From Spirogloea muscicola (taxonomy: Eukaryota > Streptophyta > Zygnematophyceae > Spirogloeales > Spirogloeaceae): a DNA stretch of 39,716 bases. A program made the position numbers and the translations under genes. The notes under the pieces were generated by a model, which worked only from the letters and a program-made list of their open reading frames with translations, was not told where the DNA came from and ran no database searches. The stretch is taken from contig WELB01000186.1 in assembly GCA_009602725.1 (NCBI GenBank), forward strand, positions 36,714-76,429, written 5' to 3'. Positions 24,452 through 34,715 of this stretch are shown piece after piece (the stretch's first letter is position 1; every line of letters starts with the position of its first letter).

Positions 24452-25004
24452 AAAGGGCCTTCCCCAAAGCTTTCTCGGTAGGATGATTACTTAGTGACCT
24501 CTATGTAGGAGCCGCTAATCGGAAAGACTAGCCGCAGGAAAGCAATCCCCTTGACGAATGCCAGAGGCTGCAGCTAGAGCACGGCCAGTACGCAGATGCA
24601 GGCGTGGGCCATGGACCGCTGATCCACTTGAGTAGCTTGCTAAGCACGAGATGACATTTGGTCTTGCATCTACTCACAGAGGCGAGGCGGTATGGTGCAC
24701 GTAGGATATAAGCCCAAACGCCAAAGAACTAATGTATACCAGCAGATCTTCTGTGCACATAGTTGCTGAGATGGTTGTTGTGGCGCAGAGTGCGAATGCC
24801 TGTGTCTCAGTGAAGGTAAGGCTCACGGTGCAGCCACATGGAGCCTGTGGCAGTGGCACCTCAGTCCCTACTACCTGCTTTTGCGTGAGCTTGCCAAAGA
24901 AAGCTGCTCCACCAATCTTAGTGATGACTGCCTCCTTGGTTGGACACTGCAAGTCAAAGCTCGTACAAGCTAGTGGAACATTCAGCTAGCAACTTGTAAC
25001 GAAG
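24452..25004. other. Intergenic, no recognised gene
   Basis: Holds one minus-strand open frame of 92 codons (24674-24952) with no similarity I recognise and no duplicate in unit B. I do not call it a gene. Unit A of the segmental duplication starts at its right edge. Confidence 0.5.
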
Positions 25005-26182
25005 TGATGTGTGAGCATGGCCACACTGCATCCAAAGTACGACTGACGGAATGCAACCCTGCATCTCACCTATCGTTCTTCTTTTGGCTTGCTGAGCAAT
25101 CGCGGAATTGCCAGAATGACTATAAAGGGGTTGAGCAAGTCACTAAATCCAGCCGCTGTCGAAGCAAGATGTGTCGGAAAGGCAATCAAAGAGGGTTGCA
25201 ATGCCAATACAGCACAACAAAGACTGAAGGTCGGAGGTCCGGAATTCCAGAGGGTGGCTGAAGTAATCACTATTTATCCCAACTCAGGTCCTCCCTATGC
25301 AGCCGACGGGCTTCCAGCACACCGGCCCTTTCCAGCCCTTATGCTCAAAGATCACCATTGATCTCGGCGATTGACGATTTATTAAGTGCGCCAACAGTAT
25401 GTTTCATCGGTCCCCCGCCACCGGGTTACCAACGGTCCGACGTCAATGGCCCGTCACTGACCCATCAACGGCCGATTACAGTCTGCTACCAACGGACTAG
25501 AATCATGGGTCTAACGTCGACATCCAACATCAACGACCACTTTCGGTCCTGTTTAGGTAGTCTCCACCTTAGTCGCCTCTTGTCGCCATCTCCGATGAGG
25601 TTCCTAGTCTCTTCAAGCATCTGTTAACCCGTCTTCCCTGCTGCATTGATTCTGAGCATGTGACCATCGTTACAATGGGTGCATCTGAAAAGCCACACAC
25701 TTACAGCTATGAGGAGAAGCTCGATTGCCGTTGCTGCTCGTGCAACTCTAGCTCAAGACTGGGCTTGACATTTTGAGGATGATACATGATGCAGGCCGAC
25801 ATCATGGGCCAAGGAAGTTGTCGTGATAGATGACAGTGTCAGCTGAAAGCTGGGGTAAGCCTTGGACGAAGTCAGGAAGGTTCAAGGACACGACGGACAT
25901 GCTGGGAGCCCAATTAGTAGTGCTCGTACCTTCTCACAGCTCAAAGCTGCATTTATATCTCAGTCTAATTCTGGATTTACCGTCTCAAGTTTGACGCAAG
26001 AGGATGATCATGCTTGCAGGTCCTGGCCTATAAATGGACAAGCAGAAAGGCCTCCAGCACCTAGTAACTGGGCGCAAGTGAAAGCACTTTTCTGTTGCAT
26101 GTGCCAGAATTTCTGCTGCACTCATGCACGCACGCACACTTTCACTATGAAGCAAGGGACTTCATGCTGCTACAAATTCTTG

Positions 26183-29172
26183 TCACCAGAACATGGGCAC
26201 ATTGAATTCTGGTGCTGGATGTCGAGCAAGATCCAAGCAGTGCCCAGGGGCCAGGCCCTTCTTGCAGAGAACTGCTGCAGCAGTGGTATAAAGTGAGTCC
26301 ATGACAGGAAGCCACCAGTCGACCATGTTCCCAAAATGCGTGCAGTCGCGCCTCGGTTTCTCAAGATGCGTTTGGTGGAAGCCATGCATGTCCATCTGCC
26401 AGTAGACTGGCTGGACAGATAGATTGCGACGATCGGCCTCTGCTTGCAGGACCTCGTTTCTCCACAACTGCGAGAGGCATTTTGGTGGGCTTTGCAGGTT
26501 CAGCCACATGGATCAGCCTTGACTCCTGAGTAGACTTTGCTTGCCTGTTACAAAGTACACAAAAGCCTGGAATGCCATCAACCATTACTACTCTAGGCTA
26601 CTGCCCTGCTTTTCTCATCCCACTTCACAAGAGCTTCGCTTCTGACGAACTTAGTGCTTCCCAGGGGTCCAGGCATCAAATTACTCTATCGTGGTGTTAG
26701 AGGAGGATGCACCTTGCGGAAGGGGAGACTAAGACAGAGGTAACTAAGACAGAGGTCAATGCGAAGGCATGAAGTCAAATCTTGTACCTGCCGTGTCTTG
26801 TTTCGAGCAGGGTAGCAGACGCTCGTCTCTTCAGCCGTTGCATCCGCCGGCATGGGATAGTCGCCAGAGCCGTCACGGGAGAAGAAATGCTGGGGAAGGG
26901 TCTCGCGAAAGAATGCTGCCTTGCCGGGTTGGCGCTGGAGCTCCTCCATGCGCTTACCCAGTACGGCTAGGTCATACCTTAGGTCCTCCACACTAGTGTG
27001 CCCATAGTGGATGCCCAAATTCGAGATGACCTGCAAAGACGACTCAGTGCAAGATATTGATGTCAGAGGCCATGATATGGTCTTGCTCTATACACCGTCT
27101 GCTGCCATTGCAGATTGATGGCACATCAATCACAAGAAGTGGACTGCTGACTACGAAGATTCAGGATTGCATGGCTAAATCTGCCAATTCGTCTCACAAC
27201 TCTCCAATCTGCAGCGATGCAATCTGACAGCCTCCAGATGACAGCGTAGTGAGCTGCTGACCACGTCATATTCACGAAACACATAGTCCAGATGACTGGT
27301 GAAGAGGGAATCAGGCTCTGGCCTCTCTCCACGTCTAGTAGGAGCCAAATGATACGCTGTCATCCAGGGAAAAAGAAATAGCTATTGAGAAAATTGTATA
27401 TGTTAAAGATGAACCCATGTGGACCTTCTATAGTAATCTCTACAGATGCCTTGGCTGGAGCACTATATTCCAGATTTGCACGTTATTGTGTATTACTTTC
27501 TCACAATATCTCTCCATACTTGCTACCAAAACACCCCCTCCCTCCTGAAAGCCTGATTAAGTTGCGCTTTCTGAGGAGCTAACAAAGAGATAAACTGCAG
27601 ATGCTTCTGTCCTACTGCCTGCCAAACACAAAGATACAAGAATGGGACTGCTGTCATCTTCAAATGAGAGCATCTAGAGTGAAGTCAAGGCCAGAGGAGG
27701 GCCTCTCGGTGTCATAAGCACCTCGCCAATATGACCACGTGGCCCCCTCAAAAGGACCATGTAAGGTAGCATTCAGGACCCAGGTCTCCTCCCTCCAAGG
27801 CTTTCGTACAGTTGTTTGCTTGGCCAGCATCTGCTCCACACTGTCCGTAAGACTCATGTTGAAGAAGTACCTGGATAAAGGGGAGACGATGTGCAGGGTG
27901 TTTAACTGGAAAAGCCCCTGTGATGCCATGATGCCACCCGTGTCCTCAGCAGCGATATGTGACAGGCAACAGTTCTCTATCCTGTGACACCAGTATAGAT
28001 ACGACCAATCACTGTAACCTGAGGTTCCTCTGTCATGGGAGTACAGTCTCTGCAATACATGGGGGACTTATGGTGACCCCAGAGTGGCCTGAGCCAATGG
28101 TGACGACGTGCCTAACGCAAACTGCAAGGGTCTGAGAGAGCACTGGCGTGCTTACTCCATTGTAGGCCCCTCTATAAGACTTCCATAACCAAGAGTCTGA
28201 AGGGACTTGCCAAACAGCCTGTAGACTTGGGCGGTCAATGAATCCCCGATTAGCGCCACCTTCAGACCTTTGAAAAGCTGCCACACAGGAGCAAGGCACA
28301 CGATGGCGTCACTCAATGAACGACGTAGAGGATCAAACGTCAGCAGCGCTCTGTGGATTGGTCTGAGTGGCATCGAGCAAGCTGTGGTGGACACAAATTA
28401 ACGTGACCAAGTGCGGCCACTCACAGCTAGCAGAACCTCTACCTTTGAGTTGCACTGCATGGTCATCCGGGGCAGTTGTGACAAACCGATGTGGCACTCA
28501 GACAAGGTGCTTCTGTTGAGCGCCAAGCACTTAGTCTAGCAATCTCCCAATGGCTCACTTCATGGCCATAGGCTACTGCCAATAGCAGTGACAGCAGTCA
28601 CGAGCAGGCAGTGACAGTCTTGTTCCCATACTCACTGAGGGTGGTCGCCAGGAGTATGACAAACGAGATGTGCTCACCAGGGCGACATCAGCAGCATTGT
28701 AGACACGAGAGCCATCGGTGTGGATGAACGCGAAGTGGCCATGCTTTATGTAGGCATCGTCTGGGTCGACGAAGGACTTAAGATCGCTGTGGGCGATGGG
28801 CCCCACCCACTTGAAAAGCGCCGGTGGCCGCCGTGCCAAGATCGGGGGAGCAGCAGGCCCTCCCATCTGCTGGCTGGCTTTCACGGCCGCTCTTTCGATA
28901 TTAGCAGCCGCATTGTTCATCTGCTCGACCAGCGACCTGCGCAGACGCAGCTTGCCCAGCCGCAGGGAGCCGCGCCTTGCCTGCCGCCCAGTCGCTCGGC
29001 CGCGCTGCCAATGAGCAAGCCCTGCGTAGGCTTGGCACGGATCCCGCGATCGCACGACGGCAGCATGGCGGCCGACCTCCAGCAGGTCGCCGGCAGTCCA
29101 GCTGCTCAGGCACAGCAGGGTGAGGCAGAGAAGCGGCCGCCGGCGCAGCAGCAGCTCTTGCTGCCCCATCAC
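26183..29172 (-). CDS. PC-esterase/SGNH-hydrolase-like protein, copy A
   Basis: Likely a secreted or Golgi acyl-esterase/acyltransferase-like protein of the PC-esterase (TBL/CAS1-related) group. Confident minus-strand exons: 28678-29172, 28156-28381, 27722-27870, 26788-27030, 26183-26467; likely exon 27262-27454; a small exon near 28443-28530 is unresolved. A hydrophobic signal peptide or anchor (LLCLTLLCLSSWTAG) follows an Arg cluster. Then come KVALIGDSLTAQVYRLFG (GDS nucleophile block), YFFNMSLTDSVEQMLAK, FREYDV/VISNLGIHYG across an intron, FFRETLPQHFFSRDGSGDY, and RRDCTHFGNMVDWWLP with the D-x-x-H of the catalytic triad. The family call is from these motifs; the substrate is unknown. The exon at 27262-27454 does not keep phase with its neighbours and differs by one base from copy B, so this copy may be damaged or mis-sequenced beside a T/C homopolymer. 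Confidence 0.72.
28870..28926 (-). repeat. Exon 1 segment similar to a dispersed repeat
   Basis: Encodes the NNAAANIERAAVKASQQMGG segment of copy A. The DNA is close to repeats at 22707-22795, 31422-31508, 30837-30870 and (reverse) 6475-6515; copy B has it at 37384-37440. Either a repeat became coding or an element captured part of this exon. Confidence 0.6.
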
Positions 29173-29372
29173 GGTCGTTGTGGCAGCCCCAGGCGGGGCT
29201 TTGCCGGATCCTGAACGGCCGCAGGGCCTCTGAGATCGTCACGAGCTCTTGGGGATCTCTGCCTTAGTACTTGGCCACTCAGGCCTTCCGTCACTCCATA
29301 CACACTCCATTGCTCTGTGAACGGTGGGGCAGCGCAGGCGGCCCCCGAGCAGGCGGCTGCCGGAGCTAGCCG

Positions 29373-30536
29373 GTGGCAGTGGGTTCTGCCATCATGGATA
29401 CCAGCGCCGCCGCCGCAGCAGCCGCAGCCGCCGAATGTGGAGGTCGCCGAGGGGCGGCTCGCCTGCCCCGCGCCGCGGCAGTGCGGGTCAAGCACCCGGC
29501 GAGGCGGCCGAGAGGCGCGCGCTCGAAGGCCGCGCGGCAGAGTCCGAGCGGCGGCATGGCCGGCCAGGCGGTCTCCTTTGCGCACCTCGCGCACACCGCT
29601 GACCTGCGCGTCCAAGCGCGCTTCGCGGCCGTCGTCGACAAGGCCGCCTACACCACCGCCGTGCTGCAGCTTCCTGAGGCTGACCTGCGCGGGCGCGCGA
29701 GACTACATTCGGCCTCCTCCCCGGGGGCAGCGGCGTGGCTCCAGGCACTCCCCATCACTGACGCTCTGACCCTCCCAGATGAGGTGTTTCGCACTGCCGT
29801 CCACCGGCTCCTGGGGCTGCCGCCTCCATGCCTCCAGGGCGTGCGTCAATGCCAGTGTGGCGAGCGAGGGGCCAAGCCTGGCGAGCTGGCTGCTCACGTC
29901 CTGCGCTGTTCCCATGGCGGCGAGAGGACGGCGGCCCACGACCGCCTCCGGGACGCGATGCACAGCATCCTGGTGGAGGCTGGCTTCGCGGTGGCAGCGG
30001 AGCACTCCGGCGTCATGCCGCTCCAGGCCAGGGCCGACGGTCTCCACGCTCGTCGCGTCGACCTGGTGGCCACCCCACAGGCCGGCGGGCCACGTCTGCT
30101 TCTGGATGTGGTGACTACCGACGCATTTGACCGCTCCCACCCAGCCCAGTCTGCCACCAAGGCTGGGTATGCGGTCGCCTGCGCCGCTCGGGCAAAAGAG
30201 ATCAAGTACGCCGACCATCCACCGGAAGACGAGTTCTTCCCGTTGGCAATTGACATCCATGGGGCACTGGGCGCTCGGTGGCTTGAGCTACTTAACCAGC
30301 TCGCCCGCCACGCAATCGCCCGTCGCTTCCATGGTGAACCGGTAGACTTTCCTGCAGCCGGGTCGCTGGCGCAAGTGTATCGCATGCGCTTGGCCGTCTC
30401 GCTGCAGAGGTCCATGGCCCGTGCGCTGCACCTTCGTGCCGGGAGAGCCCTCGCTGCTGCCTCTGGCTCTGTCCAGGGGACCCACTTCCAGGACCCTAGC
30501 CTCTCTGATTTGCGGCTGCTTAGCAGGGGTTACTGA
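29373..30536 (+). pseudogene. Open frame fusing host sequence to a retrotransposon nuclease end
   Basis: 387 codons are open. The first 61 (Ala/Arg-rich) come from the duplicated intergenic sequence also found in unit B. From codon 62 (base 29556) the frame is the C-terminal part of a non-LTR retrotransposon ORF. It contains a CCHC-like finger (CQCGERGAKPGELAAHVLRC), then HARRVDLVATP, LLLDVVTTD and AKEIKY, spaced like the R-x-D/D/K residues of restriction-like endonucleases of R2- or Dualen-type elements. It ends LSDLRLLSRGY. The reverse transcriptase part is absent because the insertion is 5'-truncated. Probably not a functional gene, though the fusion is in frame. Confidence 0.8.
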
Positions 30537-30739
30537 GTAATTTGCAGCTGCTTTCTTTCTTTGTGTGCTTTGGTTTCTTAGCGCTTCCTCTGGCTTCCTC
30601 TGGCCCCCTTCTCGTTCTTTGTTCATTCTTTGTTTCTGTTACTTAGCGCTTCCCCTGGCCCCCTTCTTGTACTCTGTTCATTCTCTTTCGGGCTGGTTGT
30701 TCAGCCCCTATTCTCAATGGGCGAGCACTTTCTTCTTTT
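29556..30739 (+). mobile_element. 5'-truncated non-LTR retrotransposon, family 1, longest copy
   Basis: 1184 bases between direct repeats GAGCGGCGGC (29546-29555 and 30740-30749). Unit B has one copy of the site (GAGCGGTGGC, 38054-38063) and no element. The 3' UTR is unusual: after CTTTGTTCATTCTT a second, slightly different UTR (TGTTTCTGTTACTTAGCG onward) is appended. This suggests template switching between two subfamily RNAs or two successive insertions. Confidence 0.9.
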
Positions 30740-30836
30740 GAGCGGCGGCTGCGGCCTGGAGGGAGCGAGGGAACGTGGGAAAGGCGGTGGGGGGACGCCG
30801 CTGCTGATGCACCTCTGGATGCACCTGGCTGGCATA

Positions 30837-30899
30837 CAGCCGCCCTTTCGATATCAGCAGCCGCATATTTCTTCTGCTGCTGATGTAAGGAGGCGGCTG
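30837..30899. repeat. Imperfect palindrome, unit A
   Basis: CAGCCGCC ... GGCGGCTG outer arms and ATCAGCAGC ... GCTGCTGAT inner arms around a T-rich centre, about 63 bases. The same structure in unit B is at 38194-38256. Confidence 0.8.
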
Positions 30900-30919
30900 T
30901 GAAAGGCAGCCTATTGCAT

Positions 30920-31190
30920 CCGGAGAATGAGCTCATCCCACAGGGGGCGATGGCTGTGAGAGGCCGGCCTGGTGTGGTGGACAAGGTTCACAAGGAGAAA
31001 GAGAGAGGGCGCGCGGTGCACGGGAATAAAAATCGAGGCCAACTCAAGCCATTACACTGTTCGGGCAAATGCTAGTGGGATTGCACAGAGCGAAGCCCCA
31101 CGCCAAGGAGGGCTAGAGTAACAATGCGACAGCAGGCTGTTGGGTCCTTCACGAGTGAGCACATGCAAAGCCGACAGGCTAACAGGCTAC
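30920..31190 (-). mobile_element. Retroelement 3' end, family 3 (unit A)
   Basis: On the minus strand the end of an ORF (LSALHVLTREG) is followed by a third type of 3' UTR, through GTGTAATGGCTTGAGTTGGC to CTCACAGCCATCGCCCCC. The unit B counterpart is at 38290-38520 and decayed pieces are at 13430-13560. Kinship with families 1 and 2 rests on the shared SDLxxLxR ending. Confidence 0.55.
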
Positions 31191-31421
31191 CTTGGGGAGC
31201 CGGAACACCGCTATGGAAGTCAGTGGCCTGGCGTAGTGCGTGCGGAGGAAGTTCCAAAGGGGCGCGGAAAAGCATGGCAGTGAAAAGGCCCCGAAGAAAA
31301 TGGACAAGATCCCCCTTTTTCTCCGGGCGAGCACCTTCTTCTTGAAGGGGCCGGCAAGCCGAGAGATCAGGGGGAGGTTGGAGAGAAATGGCTCGCCCAT
31401 AGAAAACGAGAAAGGTCCACA

Positions 31422-31508
31422 GAAGAAAGCGGCTGCTGATATGAAAGAATCGGCTGTGAAATGCCAGCCAGATGCATACAGGCATTCATGACGGAGCCAA
31501 AGGCTAGG
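31422..31508 (+). repeat. Short dispersed repeat shared with 22707-22795
   Basis: Near-identical to 22707-22795, with the same boundaries AGAAGAAAGCGG and GGCTAGGCAG. Located in sequence private to unit A. Confidence 0.75.
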
Positions 31509-31523
31509 CAGGCAGGGCGCCCT

Positions 31524-31690
31524 CAATACCCCCGTGTCAGCAGTAGGAAGTCAGATGAGCTGAGGGGAGGAAGAGCAACCCCGCTGCGCAAGCCAGAGGC
31601 TGCTGCAAGGGCGCGACCAGCGCGGCGGTGCAAAGCAAGCGCTTGGGAGCGCTGCAGGGACATAGACAATCGCATACAGTAGCAGGACAG
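31524..31690 (-). mobile_element. Diverged retroelement ORF end
   Basis: Encodes MRLSMSLQRSQALALHRRAG and ends SSSDFLLLTRGY with a stop; clearly related to the family-1 C-terminus but strongly diverged. No matching 3' UTR recognised downstream. Confidence 0.65.
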
Positions 31691-31727
31691 AGAAACAGAG
31701 AAGAGGGGGTTGGAGAGAGTTTGCACG

Positions 31728-31918
31728 ACCCTTCCAGGACCCTAGGATCTCTGATCTGCGGCTGCTCAGCAGGAATTACTGAGTCATTCGTAGCTGCTTT
31801 GTTTCTTCTTGTGCTTGTTTTTCTTAGCGCTTCCCCTGGCTCCCTTCTCGTACTTTGTCCATTCTTTTTTGGGCTGGCTGTTCCAGCCCCTATCCTCAAT
31901 GGGCGAGCTCTTTCTTGC
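31728..31918 (+). mobile_element. Family-1 retroelement 3' end
   Basis: Last codons in decayed form, T-rich 3' UTR, hairpin GGGCTGG/CCAGCCC and TATCCTCAATGGGCGAG. The stop region reads CAGCAGGAATTACTGAG, so the final Arg-Gly-Tyr codons have mutated. Confidence 0.8.
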
Positions 31919-32095
31919 ACGAGGCGGAGCCGGGCCGCGGGCCGGGCAATCAGGACCAACTCCGTGCCAGCAGAAGTCGGGGGGTGGGGGGGGGCGGAGA
32001 CGGAAGCGGGATGCCGGTGGAAGGGGCTGGGGCAGCGGCCAGCCGTCCACCTGCGCGCCACGTTCCGAGGTGGGTAGGGAGTCCGCCCTGGAAGA

Positions 32096-32277
32096 AGGGC
32101 TCGCCCATTGAGAATATGGGCTGGAACAGCCAGCCCAAAAAAGAATGAACAGAGTACAAGAAGAGGGGGGGGGAAGCCAGGCGAAGCCCTAAGGCGAAGC
32201 AGCAGAAATGACAAGCACACGAAAAAACAAAGCAGCTACTAACCACTCAGTAACCCCTGCTAAGCAGGCGCAGCAGG
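32096..32277 (-). mobile_element. Family-1 retroelement 3' end (uninterrupted homologue of 22796-23215)
   Basis: Nearly identical to the outer copy at 22796-23215 but without the 222-base nested insertion. It lies in the junction between duplication units A and B. A further plus-strand coding fragment (HLRARQSPRCCLWLWPGDPL region) is at about 32440-32515. Confidence 0.85.
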
Positions 32278-33201
32278 CCCTGGAAGGGGCTCGGCCCGGG
32301 GCAGGGGGCGCCCGCCCGGCCAAGTGGCGGGCGACGCCGCCGTTGAAGGGGGGGGCGAAACGGCCGGGGCAGGGCCGGCCCGCGGGCCGCGGGCCGGCCG
32401 GGGACCGACTGTTCCTCTCTGACACTTCCAGGAAAAGGCGATCGCGCTGCACCTGCGTGCCCGGCAGAGCCCTCGCTGCTGCCTCTGGCTCTGGCCAGGG
32501 GACCCACTTCCATTGAGACAGTTTGGTGCGTGAGCACGGCCACACTAAATCCGAAGTACGATTGACGGAATACAAACCTGCACCTCACCTATCCTTCTTC
32601 TTTTGGCTTGCTGGTCAATGACGGGATTGCCAGAGACTGACTATTAGGGGGTTGAGCGAGTCGCTAAGCCCAGCCGCCTACGATATAAGACAAGTTGAGA
32701 AGGCAATCACAAGGGGCTGCAATGGCAATACAGCAAAAGAGACCAAAGGTCAGAGGACCAGAGGTCCAGAGGGTGGGTGAAGGACTCACCATACTCCTCC
32801 TCTCGTGTCCTCCCTATACAGCCTACGGGCTTCCAGCACCCCGGCCCTTCCCAGCCCTTATGCTCAACGATCACCAATTAACTTGTGCTGAATACCTGTT
32901 GATTGAATTGACAGTCTACTCCACCAGTCTCCCGCCACCAGTCTACCAACGGTCCGCCGTCAATGACCCCGTCACTAACCCGTCAACTGACAATTGCACT
33001 ACTAACGGGCTAGCGCATCAATGTCAATGTCAACAACCACTTTTGGTACTGGGTAGGTAGTCTTCACATTAATCGCCTCTTGTCGCCATCTCCAGAGTTA
33101 GCACCATGCTGTCTCGCACCATGACTCCGGGTTCCGCCGCTCTTGGCTCGAGGAAGCAGACCAACTTCTCATCCGTCCGCCTGATGAGGTTAGGTGCCTA
33201 G

Positions 33202-34048
33202 TGTAGCGTTTGGTCCCTAACTGGCAGGTTAGAGCCGAATGCGTCCTCTTTGTTGTTTGTATTTTCTTAGCGCTTCCTCTGGCCCCCCTTCTCGTACTTT
33301 GTTCATTCTTTTTTGGGCTGGCTTTTCCAGCCCCTATCCTCAATGCGCGAGCCCTTCTCTTTGGGAGTGAGTGCTTGGGGATTTAGGGACAACCACCCGC
33401 CACGAAAGAGCACTCCGGCACAGTGGAAGACTTGCCCCGTGGCGCTGCCGCCAGGCAGCAGCTCCACCTCCTGGGCACGCGCTGCAGACTTGCCTCTAGC
33501 GGGACGCCGCCAAGGTCCCCAAAGCGAGCCGGCAACGAGCCGCGCGGGGCAGCGGTCTACGCAGCCCAGCAGGGCTGCGCCTCTCTCGTAGCTTCACTGA
33601 GTCCCCGGCCTCCCGTCGGGTCTCCCTCTGCTCCGTGCAATAGTAAGTGCTTCTCCGTGTCACCCTCCAGGGTGTATGGGGTCCGCCCCATAGGCTCACC
33701 CACGAGGAGCGTGCCTGACGAGGGCACCACGAGCTGTCTCCAGCAGGCGCCACGGCGCCGAGCATGGCCGAGACCGGGCATGGCCGAGCATGGCCGAGGC
33801 GGTCCATGCCGCCGGGGGCGTCCGGGCCCACGCATGCCGCCGAGCATGACGGGAGCATGCGAAGTCATCCGGCCGAGCCTGGACGGAACGAAAATAGCAC
33901 GAGTGCCAGGTCGGCACCGTACCGTCTGGCACGGGAAATAACGGCCAAAAGACCTGGGCAAGTTCCGGCGAACTTGCCCACAACTATTCGAACACCTTGG
34001 TAAGCGTCAACAACACTTTTTGGCGCTCACAAACCTGGGAACGTTACA
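33202..34048. mobile_element. Solo LTR with 5-base target-site duplication
   Basis: 847 bases beginning TGTAGCGT and ending ACGTTACA, flanked by CCTAG at 33197-33201 and 34049-34053. Unit A has a single CCTAG at the equivalent place (25603-25607). TG...CA ends and a 5-base duplication are the marks of an LTR retrotransposon; one LTR without internal genes suggests a solo LTR. Open frames inside have no recognisable similarity. It also contains a family-1 retroelement 3' end (about 33249-33362). Confidence 0.82.
33249..33362 (+). mobile_element. Family-1 retroelement 3' end inside the LTR
   Basis: Contains CTTAGCGCTTCCTCTGGCCC, the hairpin GGGCTGG/CCAGCCC and TATCCTCAATGCGCGAGCCC. It is a 5'-truncated insertion of about 110 bases nested in the solo LTR. 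Confidence 0.8.
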
Positions 34049-34321
34049 CCTAGTCTCTTCAAGCATCTACCAAATCGGCTTCCTGGCTGCATTGATACTC
34101 TAAGCATGTGAGGGAATTTACTGTGGGTGCATCTGAGAAGCCACAAACTTATAGCGATGAGAAGCTCGACTGCCATTGCTGCTCGAGCAACTGTAGCTCA
34201 AGATTGGGATGACAATTTGAGGATGATGAACGGTGAAGGCTAACATCATGGGTCAAGGAAGCTGTTGTGATGAATGACAGCGTCAGCTGAAAGCTGGGGT
34301 AAGCCTTGGACGAAGACGGGA

Positions 34322-34402
34322 AAAAGGGCTCGCCCATTGAGGATATGGGCTGGAACAGCCAGCCCAAAAAAGAATGGACAAAGTACAAGAAGGGGGCTAG
34401 GC
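34322..34402 (-). mobile_element. Very short family-1 retroelement insertion (81 bases)
   Basis: Only the 3' hairpin and flanking UTR remain. Flanked by GACGGGA at 34315-34321 and 34403-34409; unit A has GTCAGGA at the equivalent site (25871-25877) and no insertion. An extreme 5' truncation. Confidence 0.85.
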
Positions 34403-34715
34403 GACGGGAGGGTTTAAGGACACGACGGACATGCTGGGAACCAGATGAATAGTGCTTGTACCTTTCCACAGCTCGAGGCTGCAATTTGGTATCTAACTTG
34501 AATCTGAATCTAATGAGTCAAATTGATGTAAGAGGATGATCATGCTTGCAGGTCCTGGACTACGAGTGGCAAAGCAGAGAGGCCTCCAGCACCTTGTGAC
34601 TGAAGGCAAGTGAAAGCGCTACTCTGTTGCATGTGCCAGACTTGCTGCTGCACTCATGCACGCACGCACACTTTTCACTATGGAGCAAGGGACTTCATAC
34701 TGCTACAGATTCTTG

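Larger units (their letters stand above)
25005..32050. repeat. Segmental duplication, unit A
   Basis: Alignable along most of its length with 32520-38850 in the same orientation. It starts near GTGAGCATGGCCACACT, includes the PC-esterase-like gene and its upstream region, the palindrome, the family-3 tail, and ends in a GC-rich block around CCGGGCCGCGGGCCGGGCAA. It carries a private insertion (29556-30739) and private sequence at about 31385-31920. Confidence 0.88.

Noticed and set aside
24674-24952. 92-codon minus-strand open frame
   Set aside because: No family similarity I can name, no paralogue in unit B, no supporting splice sites. Left as intergenic.
28443-28530. Firm call of a second exon in the PC-esterase-like gene and a premature TAA in copy B (36990-36992)
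   Set aside because: The stop appears only in one of two possible frames. The acceptor and phase could not be settled, so I did not use it as evidence for the pseudogene call.
33423-33961. Open frames of 134-172 codons on both strands inside the LTR
   Set aside because: No recognisable domain, overlapping on both strands, and inside a sequence bounded by LTR-type ends. They are best explained by high GC.
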